Positions 1 through 6,751 of a stretch of 10,312 nt of DNA are shown here, piece after piece. The notes under the pieces are model-generated. The model worked only from the letters and a program-made list of their open reading frames with translations. It ran no database searches and was not told where the DNA came from. The stretch spans positions 1-10,312 of the forward strand of contig CABRZL010000073.1 of NCBI GenBank assembly GCA_902475435.1, given 5' to 3'. The translations under genes and the position numbers were made by a program. Source of the DNA: an uncultured Eubacteriales bacterium (GTDB lineage Bacteria > Bacillota > Clostridia > Oscillospirales > Oscillospiraceae). The number at the start of each line of letters is the position of its first letter. Position 1 is the stretch's first letter.

Positions 1-1
1 A

Positions 2-343
2 AAAATGCGCGTACAAGCGCTTGAAAAGAAAGGGATTATTGAAGAATACACGACGATTATAAACCCACAAAAAATCAATGGGGCGGTTTCTTGCTACTTT
101 GAGATTGAGACAACTTCGGATATGCTGACAGAGGTTTCAGAACTGCTTCGGAAGAACGATATCATCACACAGGTGTACCGTGTTACGGGAAGAAATAAAC
201 TCCATGTCCATGCGGTTGCATCGTCCAACGAGGAGATGGAATCGTTGATTTGTAACACAATAGATAAGCTTCCCGGGGTGTTGTCGTGCAGCTGCAATAT
301 CATACTTTCCAGAATTAAGGATATCAAAGGATTACGACTGTAA
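2..343 (+). CDS. Lrp/AsnC-family transcriptional regulator, 3' part (5' end outside window)
   Basis: This is the C-terminal portion of a leucine-responsive/AsnC-type DNA-binding regulator. The reading frame is open to the window edge. The first visible residues, RVQALEKKGIIEEYT, match the end of the Lrp helix-turn-helix (recognition helix, then 'LExxGII..Y'), so the ATG at position 5 is almost certainly internal and the true start lies to the left. From about residue 25 the sequence fits the RAM/AsnC ligand-binding domain: a beta-alpha-beta-beta-alpha-beta ferredoxin-like fold with the conserved 'V..vyrVTG..d' segment, here VYRVTGRNKLHVHAVA. Family members form dimers to octamers and often sense amino acids; the ligand here is unknown. 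It is convergent with the flavin reductase gene and shares its terminator, so there is no operon link to that gene. Confidence 0.82.
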   Translation, partial: KMRVQALEKKGIIEEYTTIINPQKINGAVSCYFEIETTSDMLTEVSELLRKNDIITQVYRVTGRNKLHVHAVASSNEEMESLICNTIDKLPGVLSCSCNIILSRIKDIKGLRL

Positions 344-355
344 TTATAGATGAAA

Positions 356-396
356 AATCATCCCTGCTGTCGAGTTGTTCGACAGTAGGGATGATT
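356..396. terminator. Bidirectional rho-independent terminator between convergent genes
   Basis: An 18-bp stem, 356-373 paired with 379-396, closes a 5-nt loop (GTTGT) with a single G-U wobble. It is followed by a T-rich run on the plus strand (GATTTTATTT). The left flank (GAAAAATCA) gives a T-rich tail on the minus strand. It begins 13 nt after the Lrp stop and ends 5 nt before the stop codon of the minus-strand flavin reductase, so it can serve both. Confidence 0.85.
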
Positions 397-400
397 GATT

Positions 401-976
401 TTATTTCTGCTTTAGAATTGGTGCGCCGCTGGACCACGCTTGGCCTACTTTCTCTCCGGTGGCATAATAGCCGTTGCGCATTTGATCAAAAGAAAAGGCG
501 TTGAGTTTTGTAACGTCAATTTTACCTTGCTCATCTAAGACAGATTCCTCCGCAAGGACATTGATAATTTCGCCCAAAACGCGCAGACCATAGGGCTGGT
601 TCTGCATCTCAAGGACTCGGCACTCCAGCGTGAGAGGATATTCCGTGATCACTGGAGCATCCACGTGTTCACTTTTCACCGCGTGCAACCCGCTCTGTGC
701 AAATTTGTCCGGGAATTTATTGGCTGAGGCAATGCCGAAGAAGTCGGATTCTTTCAGGGTATCTATACCTGGAACTGCCAGAGTAAAAGCGCCTCTTGAC
801 TTGATGTTCGCAACCGTCTTATGGTCTTCTTCCAAATTGAGCGCGACTTCTTTCATTCCGCAAATACCGCCCCATGCCATCATCATCACATCTACAGAAT
901 CGTCTTCATTATATGTGCCGATCATATAGGTTGGCATAGGAAACAGATATGGATGAACGCCAAGTTCTTTTTTCAT
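401..976 (-). CDS. Flavin reductase family protein (flavoredoxin-like, FMN-binding split barrel)
   Basis: A 191-aa cytosolic flavoprotein of the flavin reductase-like/flavoredoxin family, usual length about 190 aa. These bind FMN in a split beta-barrel and pass electrons from NAD(P)H or a ferredoxin-type donor to flavin or a partner oxidoreductase. Family features visible: the N-terminal 'P.PTYMIGTYNEDDSVDVMMMAWGG' strand pair, where members read 'P.pv.lvgt...g..N.m..aW'; a central 'F.lavPG.d.l...DFFGiaSg.k..DKFa.sGL' segment, here TLAVPGIDTLKESDFFGIAS followed by DKFAQSGL; and the 'P.i.e.P..leCrv' strand, here APVITEYPLTLECRV. The start is set by AGGAGGG at 983-989, 6 nt upstream of the ATG. 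It is a single-gene unit with its own promoter. The electron partner is not encoded next to it, so the physiological role is open. Confidence 0.9.
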   Translation of the reverse strand: MKKELGVHPYLFPMPTYMIGTYNEDDSVDVMMMAWGGICGMKEVALNLEEDHKTVANIKSRGAFTLAVPGIDTLKESDFFGIASANKFPDKFAQSGLHAVKSEHVDAPVITEYPLTLECRVLEMQNQPYGLRVLGEIINVLAEESVLDEQGKIDVTKLNAFSFDQMRNGYYATGEKVGQAWSSGAPILKQK

Positions 977-1049
977 AATAAACCCTCCTAATATTTAAAA
1001 ACAATTTGATACGCTGCATTTGATTTGGAGACAGCCTATCTTTTTCTAA

Positions 1050-1097
1050 TACAAATTATATACATTTGTACTATAAATTCAAGTACGCACATTTGTG
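1050..1097. promoter_or_regulatory. Palindromic operator cluster over the flavin reductase promoter
   Basis: A perfect 7-bp inverted repeat, TACAAAT-N7-ATTTGTA (1050-1070), covers the predicted -10 element. A related palindrome, CACATTTGTG (1088-1097), sits just upstream of the -35 element and repeats the ACATTTGT core of 1062-1069 at a distance of 27 bp. A further inverted repeat, GTACT-N9-AGTAC (1068-1086), spans the -35. Position and symmetry suggest binding by a dimeric repressor. MarR/HxlR-type redox regulators commonly control such reductases, but no such regulator is encoded in the window. Confidence 0.45.
1055..1082 (-). promoter_or_regulatory. Predicted sigma-A-type promoter of the flavin reductase gene
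   Basis: Read on the minus strand, TTGAAT (1082-1077), a 16-bp spacer and a perfect TATAAT (1060-1055) point toward the flavin reductase ATG at 976. The leader would be about 70 nt. This is a sequence match only. Confidence 0.55.
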
Positions 1098-1140
1098 TTA
1101 TATACTTACTAAGAAGAAAGTGTAAAATGTGGTCTCTGAG

Positions 1141-1183
1141 ATAAAAAGCTCAAACATGGTATTTGCCAAACACCATGTTTGAG
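1141..1183 (-). terminator. Rho-independent terminator of the yyaL-like gene
   Basis: A perfect 12-bp stem (1149-1160 with 1172-1183, arm CTCAAACATGGT) and an 11-nt loop are followed on the minus strand by CTTTTTAT. It lies 37 nt past the stop codon at 1220. Confidence 0.85.
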
Positions 1184-1219
1184 AAAGTGTCTATAAGAAT
1201 ATACTATGGGAACCCGGGG

Positions 1220-3214
1220 TTATAGCCGGAGCTGGGAAAAATCCGTAACTGGAGCCTTACAGGTTCCGTTTTCGCAGAGATACCATATGGTATGATGCTT
1301 GGAAACAGGATATGCTTCAGTAAATGGTGCGCATTCTGAAAGCAGCGCTGCATTTTCCTCTGTTTTCAGCAAAATATTCAGATTGTTTGTTGGGTTTTCT
1401 TTGAGATATGCAGTCAGTTCCGGCGGAATGGAGTTTGAGGCACAGATCAGTTCCCGATGCGGATACAGCGTTTGACCCATGGCCAGCAGGGAAAAGCAAT
1501 GTCCGGCCGGATAATCCATGATTTGTCCGGCCAGGAACGCATACTGTCGAGCCGCGGCTTCCTGCCAAAAAGGGGTTCCTGTTAACCCGGCTAACCGTCC
1601 TAATACCATGGCGGCCACAGAGTTCCCGGAGGGAATCGCGCCGTCATAAGTTTCTTTTGGCCGGAGAATGAGATGTTCTGCGTCGGATGCATTGATAAAA
1701 TACCCGCCGTGCTCCGGATCTTCAAACAGCGTCAGCATCTGTGTCGCACGATGAATGGCCTGCTTCAGATATTCTGGGAGGAACGTATGCTGATATAATT
1801 CTAAAAGGCAGAGCGCGTAAACGGCATAGTCCTCCAACTGGCCGTCATGGGCAGCTTCAGCGTCTCTGAATCGGTGATATAAACGGTCCCGATTGTCTGT
1901 CATGTGCCTCTGAATAAATTTCTGCGCTTTTATCGCGGCATTGAGATATGCCGGCTTTTCCAAGATTTGTCCCGCACGGGAAAGCGCTATTACGGTCCAG
2001 GCATTCCAGGAGAGCAGAATTTTATCGTCTGTATGCAGCGGTGTCCGAGCCTTTCGGAAGTTTTGCAGGGCCTTGAGTCGAGGATCTGTGGCATTCCATC
2101 CCATTTCTGATTGGCAGATGCGGTTCGGGATGCTTTTGCCCTCGAAATTTCCGGATTCTGTGATATTGTAAAGACGACAAAATTCCATTCCATCCGGGCG
2201 ACCCAAAACGTGGACAATTTCATCTGGAGTAAACACATAATATTTGCCTTCAACACCATCGCTGTCGGCATCCTGGCCGCAGTAAAAACCGCCATTGTTG
2301 TCTGTAAGTTCACGAAGAATATAATCTGCGGTTTTGCATACAACCTCGGCATAGGTTGGAGATTTGCTCGTTTGGTATGCTTCCAGATATGTTAAAATTA
2401 ACAGAGCGTTGTCATACAGCATCTTTTCAAAATGCGGTACGAGCCATTTTGCATCTGTGGAATACCGAGAAAAACCACCGCCAATTTGGTCATGAATTCC
2501 GCCTCGGGCCATAGCGTCCAAGGTTGTCTGGGCCATGTGCTGGGCTTCCGGTTTTTCCTCCCATCTGGCATACTGCATCAGAAACATAAGCGTATGAGGG
2601 GTGGGGAATTTCGGCGCCGCGCCAAAACCGCCGTATTGAGGGTCGAAGCTTTGGGATAGTGCAGCATATGCCGTGTGAAAAAGCGGCTTCCGGGGAACGC
2701 TGCTGCTAGTAGACTTGCTTTGCTGGAGCAATGCGGTCAATTGATTTCCGGTGTCTTGCAGTTTCTGCCGGTCAGTCGTCCAAAGCTGAGCAACCGAAGT
2801 TAAAAGCTCTATGAGACCAATTTGGCCATACCGGCTTCGCTTTGGAAAATAGGTGCCGGCATAAAAAGGTTTTTGATCCGGCGCCATCAGAATGGTCAGA
2901 GGCCATCCACCGGAACCAGTCATGACCTGGCAAACAGACATATATACGGCGTCAATGTCCGGCCGTTCCTCACGATCCACTTTGATGCTGACGAAGTTTT
3001 TGTTTAGAAGATCAGCAACCTCAGAATCATCAAAGGATTCTCGAGCCATTACATGACACCAGTGGCATGTGGAGTATCCAATGCTCAAAAAAATCGGTTT
3101 GTCCTCACCGGCCGCTTTCTCAAAGGCCTCTTGGCACCAGGGATACCAGGCAACGGGCTGGTCTTTGTGTTGCAGGAGATATGGTGATTTTTCTTGTTTC
3201 AGGCTGTTTGACAT
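1220..3214 (-). CDS. yyaL: YyaL/DUF255 family protein (thioredoxin-like domain plus alpha/alpha barrel)
   Basis: A 664-aa protein of the widespread YyaL/SPATA20 family (usual length about 650-700 aa), complete at both ends. Residues 1 to about 160 form a thioredoxin-like DUF255 domain. It opens with the family signature EKSPYLLQHKDQPVAWYPW and has a redox-type CHWC motif at residues 50-53 (STCHWCHVM), followed by FVSIKVDREERPDID and GSGGWPLTILMAPD. The remainder is an (alpha/alpha)6-barrel like that of N-acylglucosamine 2-epimerases and glycoside hydrolases, with repeated helix motifs such as QIGGGFSRYSTDAKWLVPHFEKML (split here by eye as QIGGGFSRYS and WLVPHFEKML), LLSWNAWTVIALSRAG and GQLEDYAVYALCLLELY. 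The biochemical function is not firmly established. An upstream in-frame ATG at 3277 exists, but GGAGG at 3222-3226, 7 nt before the ATG at 3214, and the family N-terminus support the start given. It is monocistronic. The gene symbol is by homology. Confidence 0.93.
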   Translation of the reverse strand: MSNSLKQEKSPYLLQHKDQPVAWYPWCQEAFEKAAGEDKPIFLSIGYSTCHWCHVMARESFDDSEVADLLNKNFVSIKVDREERPDIDAVYMSVCQVMTGSGGWPLTILMAPDQKPFYAGTYFPKRSRYGQIGLIELLTSVAQLWTTDRQKLQDTGNQLTALLQQSKSTSSSVPRKPLFHTAYAALSQSFDPQYGGFGAAPKFPTPHTLMFLMQYARWEEKPEAQHMAQTTLDAMARGGIHDQIGGGFSRYSTDAKWLVPHFEKMLYDNALLILTYLEAYQTSKSPTYAEVVCKTADYILRELTDNNGGFYCGQDADSDGVEGKYYVFTPDEIVHVLGRPDGMEFCRLYNITESGNFEGKSIPNRICQSEMGWNATDPRLKALQNFRKARTPLHTDDKILLSWNAWTVIALSRAGQILEKPAYLNAAIKAQKFIQRHMTDNRDRLYHRFRDAEAAHDGQLEDYAVYALCLLELYQHTFLPEYLKQAIHRATQMLTLFEDPEHGGYFINASDAEHLILRPKETYDGAIPSGNSVAAMVLGRLAGLTGTPFWQEAAARQYAFLAGQIMDYPAGHCFSLLAMGQTLYPHRELICASNSIPPELTAYLKENPTNNLNILLKTEENAALLSECAPFTEAYPVSKHHTIWYLCENGTCKAPVTDFSQLRL

Positions 3215-3239
3215 GTCAAATCCTCCGGTAAATAGATGT

Positions 3240-3268
3240 ATGATATAGTTTGCCGATTCTTTGATCAA
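3240..3268 (-). promoter_or_regulatory. Possible promoter of the yyaL-like gene
   Basis: On the minus strand TTGATC (3268-3263), a 17-bp spacer and TATCAT (3245-3240) would start transcription only about 20 nt before the ATG at 3214. A stronger isolated -35 (TTGACA at 3287-3282) lacks a matching -10 at the right distance. Confidence 0.38.
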
Positions 3269-3308
3269 AACATGCAATGCGTGTCAAATAATAAAATGAT
3301 AAAGTTGA

Positions 3309-3338
3309 CCGGAAACAGAGTGGTTCGTCTGTTTCCGG
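3309..3338 (-). terminator. Rho-independent terminator after the solute-binding protein gene
   Basis: A perfect 11-bp stem (3309-3319 with 3328-3338, arm CCGGAAACAGA) with an 8-nt loop is followed on the minus strand by a T-rich tract (TCAACTTTATCATTTTATTATT). It lies 57 nt downstream of the stop at 3396 and closes the two-gene minus-strand unit. Confidence 0.8.
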
Positions 3339-3395
3339 CCAGAGCTATGCGATCTGATTGATTGCAGAAGCGTATCGTCGAATTCCAAAACGGCC

Positions 3396-5153
3396 TTATG
3401 CGGAAGTATATCGCTCGTATGCCCCGGTATATACTTTTAGGATTTGATCCAGGTTCATGGATTCACATCTGGAAACGAACTCGTTCCAGCTTGCATCGTT
3501 CAGCTCAGTTTGTGCGGTCATCCATAGAAGAACCGTACTTTCCGCATAAGTCTGAAGGTCTGTCAGAAGGCTGGCAACCTGTGCAGTTTCCTCTGCATTG
3601 AGTTTCATGTTTTCCGGAAGCGTTGTATAGAGCGCGTTCGGTTGATCTTCTGGTAGCGTCCATAGTTCAGATGCTTCAATCATGGTTTCGCTGCCCACAT
3701 CAAAGTTGAAGTTCGGATAGACATAACCGAAATCACCATCTGAAGTATACAGAGATTTATTGGCAACATCCAGTTCGGGATCACGTTCGTTAAAGAAATC
3801 ATTGGGAACGGGCTGTCCGTCCACGATTTCATAGGTTTCTCCCTCTTCCCAACCATAGTTGCAGACAATAAAACCTTCATCGCTGTAGAAGAAGTCACAC
3901 ATGCGCATGCAAGCCTCAATTACATCGTCATCCTCGCAGGAAGTTGTCAGAGCAATGCCGGGCATGGAGTTGACCAGAGAGGTCGGCCAGCGATCCAAAA
4001 GAACCTGTCCATCTTCCAAACCTTCGCCGTGGATGATTGGAAGCGGCTGCTGGTAGACACCATAAAGATCATAATAGGAGTCCAGCATGAAGCCCATGCC
4101 GGAAGCTGTTCCAACGGTCCCGTTATTAAATGGAGTGAAGTCCATCTCGGATATTGAAGCAAAATCCGGATCCAGCAGCCCCTCGGAGAACCACTGACGG
4201 AACAGCTCTATATAGGCTCGGGTTTCATCGGTGGTAACGTCTAAAATCAGTTCGCCGGTGGAATTTTCAATGATGGGGGTCCCTTCAAATGAGGCGCCCA
4301 TGGCCTGAGAGACTAACCCTTCTATGATATCTCCCTCGGCGGAAACGGCTAACGGAGAGGCTACGCTGTTGTTCTTCATAGCCAGTGCAACTTCGTGCAA
4401 TTCGTCGATCGTTGTGGGGAGTTCGAGACCGGTTGCCTCCCAGTACTCTTTGTTGATGACTGGGCCCATGCCGGTTTTGGCAAGTTCGGAATTTATGGTT
4501 GCAAAGGGAACAATGCGCCCTTCTTCTGTCACGATGTCATTATAAATGTTGGGGTCCTGAAGCAAGTAGTTATAGTGAGGCGCATAGGATTCCAGATAGG
4601 GCGTCAGATCCAGATAGACGTCTTCGTCTACTGCCAGGTCATAGCCGCCGGTATAGGCAGAACCAGTCATTGCAATCAGGGATTCAAATACAATATTTGG
4701 GAAATCTCCGGAAGCAATGGTTAAATTAAACTGTTCAGATGCTGCGGACTGATAGGGTTCAGTCCAGGTGATTTCGTATCCAAGGTATTCCTGTAATCGG
4801 TGCCAGAATACAGCTTTTTCGTCTGTTTTGGAAGGATGGGTGCCCGAACGCATTGGATAAAATACGCTGATCTGAACAGCTTCTTTGTTGATTGGAAGCA
4901 CATAATCTTCTGGCATCTGCTCTGCGGCGGCCGCTTCTATGGCGGAATCTTCAAGGATGGAGCTTGACTTCTCCGGGGTGTCTATGGAGATTTCCTCTTC
5001 CGAAATGTTGGGGCTTTCCTCCGCCTGTGTGCTTATTTGTTCTTCTGTAGAAGCATCATTGGAAGAGGATGCGCTATTTTCTGTAGTACAGCCTGCAAAG
5101 TGGCTTGTCAGTATGACAAGAACCAGAAATAAACCAAATAACCTCTTTTTCAT
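3396..5153 (-). CDS. Extracellular solute-binding lipoprotein (ABC family 1 type), orphan
   Basis: A 585-aa secreted lipoprotein of the large family-1 ABC solute-binding proteins (LipO/YtcQ-like, typically 500-580 aa), which usually capture oligosaccharides or sugar derivatives at the membrane surface. Residues 1-21 are a lipoprotein signal peptide (MKKRLFGLFLVLVILTSHFA) ending in the lipobox FAGC, with Cys22 as the lipidated residue. Residues 23 to about 85 are an acidic Ser/Glu linker. The binding fold starts near residue 93 (VQISVFYPMR) with the typical LQEYLGYEITWTEP, FNLTIASGDFPNIVF and YLDLTPYLESYAPHYN segments. A GTG four codons upstream overlaps the AAGGAG at 5165-5170, so the ATG at 5153, 11 nt after that site, is preferred. 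It starts 21 nt after the dehydratase-like gene stops and is probably co-transcribed. No permease or ATPase genes accompany it, so it must share a transporter encoded elsewhere or act as a sensor or ligand-binding protein. Confidence 0.88.
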   Translation of the reverse strand: MKKRLFGLFLVLVILTSHFAGCTTENSASSSNDASTEEQISTQAEESPNISEEEISIDTPEKSSSILEDSAIEAAAAEQMPEDYVLPINKEAVQISVFYPMRSGTHPSKTDEKAVFWHRLQEYLGYEITWTEPYQSAASEQFNLTIASGDFPNIVFESLIAMTGSAYTGGYDLAVDEDVYLDLTPYLESYAPHYNYLLQDPNIYNDIVTEEGRIVPFATINSELAKTGMGPVINKEYWEATGLELPTTIDELHEVALAMKNNSVASPLAVSAEGDIIEGLVSQAMGASFEGTPIIENSTGELILDVTTDETRAYIELFRQWFSEGLLDPDFASISEMDFTPFNNGTVGTASGMGFMLDSYYDLYGVYQQPLPIIHGEGLEDGQVLLDRWPTSLVNSMPGIALTTSCEDDDVIEACMRMCDFFYSDEGFIVCNYGWEEGETYEIVDGQPVPNDFFNERDPELDVANKSLYTSDGDFGYVYPNFNFDVGSETMIEASELWTLPEDQPNALYTTLPENMKLNAEETAQVASLLTDLQTYAESTVLLWMTAQTELNDASWNEFVSRCESMNLDQILKVYTGAYERYTSA

Positions 5154-5174
5154 ATGTGCACACACTCCTTCATA

Positions 5175-6464
5175 TCATGAAATTTTTTTGGGAAGACGGA
5201 CGGTGATGCCGCACTCAGTATGATAATTACCGTCAAGATCCTCACACCATAGAGCAATTTCAATATAATACAGCCTGTCCTTTTCATATTTGTCATAGAC
5301 GTAGCCTTTGGTAATTGCACAGTCCGGCGCCATCCCATGGGTGTTGATATGCGCGCCTTTTTCTTTGAGTTCAGGTACTTTCAGCAAATAACTCTCTCGA
5401 TAAAAGCCCTCCGGGAAAGGATTTGCCTGCAAATTCGGTTCGAAATCGTTTACCATTCTCCAGTTGATCTTGGTGATAAACCCCTGATCTCCTGCCCAGT
5501 TTGTTACATTTCGTACGCAGAAATCGCGGCCTGTATAGTTATAGAACGGGCTTCTGCCTGGTTTATAATGACTGATTATGTTTTCATAGACGCCATATTC
5601 ATTTTTTGTTCCACGGATTCGGCCGTTGATGACTCCACTGCGAACGGATTCGCACCCGACCAGCTCCTGTCCATACATGCGGATCATGTCCATCTGTGTG
5701 AAGGGAGGCTCCGCAGTGGTCCAGGTATAGTCTCCAACCTGTACATCATCCCAGTACAGAGGCTCAGATCCGCGAATTTTTTCGTTGATCCAGATTCCTT
5801 TCAGGAAATCGTAATCCGCGTCGGTGTATTGATGGGCGGGATGCATATATCGGTTAAAAGGGTGTACAAACGGATCCGGTTCCATTCCGGGTTTCAAGCG
5901 GCAGCGAAAATTGGGGAATCGGGTAATGGATCGTCCAACGGTTTCTCCGCGCTGGTTGATTATATCCGCCTGTGTAATCAGGATAAAGCAGCGGACAATG
6001 CTTCCTTCAGCCGGTGTAATATCAATCAATTCCACTGGACCGGGCCGGTTGTGTAGCTTGTCGCCGGCGAGGATTGGTGCAAAATACTGAACCTCGTGGT
6101 CATAGGCATCCCCGGGCATTTGGCGGTCAGGCATGCACAGATCGCCCAACTCCGTTGGAAGCATCGCCATGGCCAAAGCTTCTATGTATCCGGGGATGAT
6201 CGGGAGGCCGCCGTACCAAGTCCTCTTTGCGTATTCCGGGTCATTGTACAAGGGGTTATCTGGGATGATCCGTTCTGCATACATCCGCATAATGATCTCG
6301 TTCAGTTTCTCTTTTTGGTACACCTGTTCCTTCATCATTGGAGGCCCGCCAGGGCCGCCGGGAGGGCCTCCAGGCACGCCGTTCAGGAGCCGGTCAATCG
6401 CGGCTTGCTCCTCTGACGTATATACATTTGGGTAGAAAATTTCATATTTTTCCGGTATCATCAT
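5175..6464 (-). CDS. MaoC/FAS1-like double-hotdog acyl dehydratase homologue with Gly-Pro tract
   Basis: A 429-aa cytosolic protein with two hotdog folds, resembling the FAS1-like dehydratase/MaoC family that adds or removes water at acyl-CoA or acyl-thioester double bonds. The N-terminal hotdog (about residues 50-190) contains DNPLYNDPEYAKRTWYGG (residues 69-86) and YFAPILAGDKL (127-137), the family's 'NPlxxDpeyA...gg' and 'y.rPl.aGD.l' segments. The catalytic His of the R-hydratase NPxHxD motif is Tyr73 here. The C-terminal hotdog begins at LYWDDVQVGDY (236-246) and ends with CEDLDGNYHTECGITVRLP, as in other MaoC proteins. Residues 29-42 are a collagen-like Gly/Pro tract not expected in the family. 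The start has AAGGAGG at 6474-6480; ATG at 6464 and 6461 are adjacent and either could serve. It is first in a two-gene unit with the solute-binding lipoprotein. The substrate is unknown. Confidence 0.78.
   Translation of the reverse strand: MMIPEKYEIFYPNVYTSEEQAAIDRLLNGVPGGPPGGPGGPPMMKEQVYQKEKLNEIIMRMYAERIIPDNPLYNDPEYAKRTWYGGLPIIPGYIEALAMAMLPTELGDLCMPDRQMPGDAYDHEVQYFAPILAGDKLHNRPGPVELIDITPAEGSIVRCFILITQADIINQRGETVGRSITRFPNFRCRLKPGMEPDPFVHPFNRYMHPAHQYTDADYDFLKGIWINEKIRGSEPLYWDDVQVGDYTWTTAEPPFTQMDMIRMYGQELVGCESVRSGVINGRIRGTKNEYGVYENIISHYKPGRSPFYNYTGRDFCVRNVTNWAGDQGFITKINWRMVNDFEPNLQANPFPEGFYRESYLLKVPELKEKGAHINTHGMAPDCAITKGYVYDKYEKDRLYYIEIALWCEDLDGNYHTECGITVRLPKKIS
6339..6372. repeat. GC-rich inverted repeat inside the dehydratase-like coding region
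   Basis: A perfect 9-bp inverted repeat (TGGAGGCCC at 6339-6347, GGGCCTCCA at 6364-6372) with a 16-nt loop lies within the codons for the Gly-Pro tract. The surrounding 42 nt (6339-6380) are about 83% GC, much higher than the flanks. In the mRNA it could form a stable hairpin some 90-125 nt after the start codon. Confidence 0.6.
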
Positions 6465-6503
6465 CTTCCTTGGCCTCCTTTGTGATATTTTACTGATATT
6501 TCT

Positions 6504-6532
6504 ATTATATGAGAAGATTATTTTTGGTGCAA
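6504..6532 (-). promoter_or_regulatory. Predicted promoter of the dehydratase-like/solute-binding protein unit
   Basis: On the minus strand TTGCAC (6532-6527), a 17-bp spacer and a perfect TATAAT (6509-6504) lie 40 nt upstream of the ATG at 6464. The -10 is strong and the -35 weak, matching only in TTG. Confidence 0.5.
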
Positions 6533-6713
6533 TATACTAAATTAGGTCAGATTTTGCGAAAAGGGAACAATTTATATCGGAAATAGTTGTCTGTTTTTTC
6601 CCAACACTCCATTATGTCTTTTAGGTAAAGCTTATGGCGTTATTGCTCTGATCGGCGTAGGTTAAATTGGGTGATTCGGGGATTCTATTATAAGATTTGT
6701 ATAGAACACAGTA

Positions 6714-6744
6714 AAAGGGCCTGAAATTTTAATTCAGGCCCTTT
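6714..6744 (-). terminator. Rho-independent terminator of the AraC-family gene
   Basis: A perfect 12-bp stem (6714-6725 with 6733-6744, arm AAAGGGCCTGAA) with a 7-nt loop begins 8 nt after the AraC-gene stop. On the minus strand the stem ends in CCCTTT and continues TTAC, giving a short T run. Confidence 0.8.
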
Positions 6745-6751
6745 GTATGTT

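Noticed and set aside
3215..3277. N-terminal extension of the YyaL-like protein from an ATG at 3277
   Set aside because: The family begins at MSN.L..EKSPYLLQH, and a well-spaced GGAGG precedes that ATG at 3214; the extension overlaps the likely promoter.
5337..6056. A 239-codon open frame on the plus strand opposite the dehydratase-like gene
   Set aside because: It lies wholly antisense to a gene with clear family matches, has no ribosome binding site of note, and its translation has no recognisable domain; it is a shadow frame.
6550..6665. A short plus-strand frame ending ...LGKAYGVIALIGVG before TAA, looking like a possible C-terminal relic of a membrane protein
   Set aside because: It has no start, no ribosome site and only one hydrophobic stretch; too short to distinguish from chance. 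No other sign of a pseudogene in this 287-bp intergenic region.
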